From the NCBI RefSeq assembly GCF_024580525.1, contig NZ_JANIKQ010000001.1:248001-312000 (forward strand): 64,000 bases of DNA, given 5' to 3'. This document shows positions 61,598-64,000 of this stretch, in pieces (position 1 is the first letter of the stretch; the number at the start of each line of letters is the position of its first letter). Below the pieces are notes generated by a model that saw nothing but the letters and a program-made list of their open reading frames with translations, was not told the origin of the DNA and searched no databases. Made by a program: the position numbers and the translations under genes. The DNA comes from Neisseria dentiae (GTDB lineage Bacteria; Pseudomonadota; Gammaproteobacteria; Burkholderiales; Neisseriaceae).

Positions 61598-63427
61598 TTA
61601 AATATCACATTGTTTTTCTTTAGGATATTTTTCATTAAAATCTTTACATACTGCTTTAATCTGCGCTTCCAGCGGCATCAGGAGGCCGTTGCTGCGCATC
61701 TTTTCTGCATAATACGGCATCATAAACGGATAATAAAGATAAACTTTGCGCAGCCATTCGCGCGCTTCAGCCTCTTTGCCCATACGGTAGCTGTAGAACC
61801 CAGCCTGATAGGCATTGGAATACGGGCGGAACAGCAGGGCTTCGGATGCGGCTTCCTCCGCCCACGGCTGCAATACTTCGTCGGCCGGGTTGGCGCGGCG
61901 GGTCAGCGACAGTTGGGCGTAATAACGCAACATGGGTTCGGTTTCGGCAATCCGGTTCAGACCGCTGATTTTTTCTGCCGCCTGTTCCACGGTTTCGCCT
62001 TTGGGCTGGCGGTCAAAGGCCGTCAGATCGGTGTAAACAAAGCCCAGGCGGACGATGCCCACCAACAAAAACACTGCCAGCACCGCCCCGCCGATATTGT
62101 GTCTTTTAACCGATTGCAGGCCGTCTGAAACATCGCTTTCGCGCGCGGGCGACAAGCTCATCATTAAGGCGAACGGGGTGAGGAAATAAATATACCAGAG
62201 CGGGTATTCCAGCATACTGTGGCAAAGCGATACGGTCATCATCGCCAGCAACAGCAGCGAAGCGGCGTTTGCAGGCCGCTTTACCATACGCCACACAACC
62301 GCCGCAAACCCGAGCGCCACGGCCAGCGTTCCGGCCAGCCCCGTTTCGGCCAGCAATTGGAAAAACAGGTTATGCGAATGGGTAAACAGCACGTTCAGAT
62401 GATTGGGCGTAAACTGCCCCGTTTCGGCATGTGCCAAAAAACCTTGCAGCGCATAACTGCCCCAACCGCGCCCCCACAACGGTGCCGACAAAAACACCGC
62501 CCAAGCCTTGCGCCACTCCACCTCGCGGGCGGAACCGCCGAAACTGCTGCCTTCAACACGTTCCAGCGCCGTGTCGTATTGCACGCCCGAAAACAAATCG
62601 AGCAGCGGGCTGATGCCGAACTGCACCGCCACCGTCATCACCAGCGTGAACAACATCACCGACACAATGCGGTTGGCTTCGCGCCCCGCCAATATCCGCC
62701 AAAACGGCAGCAGCAGCCCCACGCCCAGCACATAAGTGAAAATCGTGCGCGAGTTCACCAAACCCAAAGCGGAGGTGAGCACCAATACCGCCAGAAAACC
62801 CAGCCAGCCGGGCATTCTGCGCTGCGCCCACAAATACGACGCTGCCAACGTGCCCCACATCAGATAATGCCCCAAATGGTTGCGCTGCCCGAGCTGGCCG
62901 CTGATTTCGCGCACGCCCCGGTAGGCCACTATGCCGTGGAACATTTCCGCCGACGCCCAGCCGGTAAACTGCAACAGCACCACCGCCGCCTGCACCAGCG
63001 CGCCGCCGAACAAAACCCACGCCAACACCGACACCACCCGTTCCTGGCCGAAGCCGGCCACCCAGCCCCGGCAGGCCCATGCCGCCAGCGCCAGAATCAC
63101 AAACGATGCCGTTACCATGTCGTTCATGCCCGGGTAAAGCAACCCCATCACCCGCGCCTGCAACCACCAAAACGCAGCCAACGCCAGAAAATACACGCCC
63201 GCCGCCGGCACTTTCACATTTAAACGGCCCGACAACGCCGTTAACAGCAGCAGCATCACCGCGCCGGCCAGCGAACCGGCTTCAAGATAAAAGCTCGACA
63301 GCGGCCCCACACGGTAAAGCGACACAAACGGTGCCACGCAAATCCAAATAAAGCAAAACCACAACGGCCACAAACGCATGGTCCACACCGTTTCGCGGCC
63401 GTCTGAAAACGAAATCTCTCTAAACAT
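61598..63427 (-). CDS. pglL: PglL-type oligosaccharyltransferase (Wzy/WaaL superfamily)
   Basis: 609 residues from the ATG at 63427. About twelve membrane helices; YPGMNDMVTASFVILALAAWAC, GQLGQRNHLGHYLMWG and FTHSHNLFFQLLAETGLAGT are the conserved loops of the neisserial O-OTase PglL, and the C-terminal periplasmic domain has TPR-like turns. PglL moves glycans from undecaprenyl-PP to Ser of pilin and other periplasmic proteins. The start overlaps the DUF2069 gene by 8 bases. A DUS is read in frame (FSDGRETV). Confidence 0.92.
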   Translation of the reverse strand: MFREISFSDGRETVWTMRLWPLWFCFIWICVAPFVSLYRVGPLSSFYLEAGSLAGAVMLLLLTALSGRLNVKVPAAGVYFLALAAFWWLQARVMGLLYPGMNDMVTASFVILALAAWACRGWVAGFGQERVVSVLAWVLFGGALVQAAVVLLQFTGWASAEMFHGIVAYRGVREISGQLGQRNHLGHYLMWGTLAASYLWAQRRMPGWLGFLAVLVLTSALGLVNSRTIFTYVLGVGLLLPFWRILAGREANRIVSVMLFTLVMTVAVQFGISPLLDLFSGVQYDTALERVEGSSFGGSAREVEWRKAWAVFLSAPLWGRGWGSYALQGFLAHAETGQFTPNHLNVLFTHSHNLFFQLLAETGLAGTLAVALGFAAVVWRMVKRPANAASLLLLAMMTVSLCHSMLEYPLWYIYFLTPFALMMSLSPARESDVSDGLQSVKRHNIGGAVLAVFLLVGIVRLGFVYTDLTAFDRQPKGETVEQAAEKISGLNRIAETEPMLRYYAQLSLTRRANPADEVLQPWAEEAASEALLFRPYSNAYQAGFYSYRMGKEAEAREWLRKVYLYYPFMMPYYAEKMRSNGLLMPLEAQIKAVCKDFNEKYPKEKQCDI

Positions 63428-63794
63428 TCCCAACCGCCTTACGCTGTTGTTTCACATAAGCCAAACAGGCAACGAAAAACGCCGCCGAACACAACAATGC
63501 CGCCCCCGCGCAGGCGCGGCTCGCCGCCGAAGCATCAAACAGACGCACCACAGCTTCGGCAAAATACGGCAAAACCAGCAGGCTGCTGTATTGAAAAGTA
63601 TAAACCCTGCCCTTGAGAATACCGGCCAGCGGCAGGCACAAAGGCAGCGTCTTCACCGCCAGCCAAGAGCCGCCTGGCCGCAGCGGCGCCAGCCACAATT
63701 CCCAGGCGAGGCTGATAAAAATCAGCGCCAGCAGGCTGCCAACGGCCAATTTATGAGGCCGGCTTTTGCCGGCGGCGGGTTGTTGTGCATCCAT
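63420..63794 (-). CDS. DUF2069 membrane protein
   Basis: 124 residues from MDAQQPAAGKSRPHKLAVGS. Four membrane helices (LLALIFISLAWELWLAPL, TLPLCLPLAGILKGRVYTFQ, SLLVLPYFAEAVVRLF, AGAALLCSAAFFVACLAYV) with the WELWLAPLRPGGSWLAVKxLPL core of DUF2069. Function unknown. It overlaps pglL, so the two are coupled. The longer start at 63815 is possible. Confidence 0.82.
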   Translation of the reverse strand: MDAQQPAAGKSRPHKLAVGSLLALIFISLAWELWLAPLRPGGSWLAVKTLPLCLPLAGILKGRVYTFQYSSLLVLPYFAEAVVRLFDASAASRACAGAALLCSAAFFVACLAYVKQQRKAVGNV

Positions 63795-63969
63795 TATTTT
63801 AGTTTCCAACATCATTCGGCGTTCCGGTCGGGCCGTCTGAAAAATTCGAGCTTATTTTCAGGCGGCCTAATCGGGTTAGTTAGTTTTCAGGCAGAAAAAT
63901 TCCCATCTGCTCAAAAACCCCATATTTTTTAGCCCTATGTCATAAACAAAACACAATAAACCAAACCGC

Positions 63970-63994
63970 CTGAAAACTTTTCAGACGGCCTGAA
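63970..63994. terminator. DUS-based hairpin at the right edge
   Basis: CCGCCTGAAAA, a near-DUS, and TTTTCAGACGGCCTG form a short hairpin. The bases 63816-64000 hold several DUS words and no supported gene within the window. Confidence 0.4.
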
Positions 63995-64000
63995 ACACAT

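Noticed and set aside
62219..63223. 334-codon frame antisense to pglL
   Set aside because: Gln/Arg/His/Pro-rich shadow of a membrane protein gene.
1..64000. CRISPR array
   Set aside because: No regularly spaced direct repeats of 25-40 bases with unique spacers; the regular repeats at 3963-4247 are 7-base iterons.

Overview
The window is a piece of a Neisseria chromosome. The 12-base DNA uptake sequence AGGCCGTCTGAA, the AG-DUS dialect of several commensal Neisseria, occurs throughout, often as inverted pairs that form transcription terminators. Correia-like elements, dRS3 repeats, a PglL-type oligosaccharyltransferase, a MisR/MisS-like two-component system and ComEC point to the same genus. 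I do not name a species.

Layout. 1-2399: end of thiD, a 36-residue mini-gene with its own promoter and terminator, an mlaC-type gene and a membrane protein. 2400-12215: an integrated element at tRNA-Leu(UAG), bounded by a 54-bp direct repeat. All its genes are on the minus strand: P4-type integrase, AlpA-like regulator, zinc-finger/Toprim primase, DUF927 P-loop ATPase, SSB-like OB-fold protein, HicA/HicB toxin-antitoxin and several unknown small genes. Two inverted arrays of a GGTAACC iteron look like its replication origin. No capsid or packaging gene is seen, so it resembles a P4-like satellite or integrative mobilizable element. 12198-30420: core genes (GAF protein, ribA, CoA transferase, alcohol dehydrogenase, yqjDEK-like trio, dld, phosphopantetheinyl transferase, crcB, purE, cpoB-like, O-methyltransferase, pcnB, recB). 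30533-33029: a degenerate IS110-like element abutting a Mu-like prophage remnant (gpF fragment, gpG). 33303-50622: pirin, a Kef-type antiporter, a TonB-dependent receptor, an ABC exporter, pstCAB-phoBR, comEC, trxA and a YejF-like ABC ATPase. 50803-63815: a TSUP permease, the kdsB-trm112-DUF2059-lpxK cluster, a split NYN/winged-helix gene, the DUF4212-actP acetate symporter operon, misRS and pglL.

Three genes (Kef antiporter, TonB receptor, NYN protein) each carry one apparent single-base frameshift. These are either real inactivations or uncorrected assembly errors.

Intergenic regions are rich in small repeats. There are two 143-bp MITEs with one mismatch between them in opposite orientation, a family of palindromes built on ACTCGGG-CTTGA-CCCGAGT, Correia-like elements and a third short repeat. 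The likeliest hosts of undescribed biology are the tRNA-Leu element (iteron origin, AlpA palindrome, unknown operon genes, a gene with a 147-bp tandem duplication) and the NYN/three-winged-helix protein.
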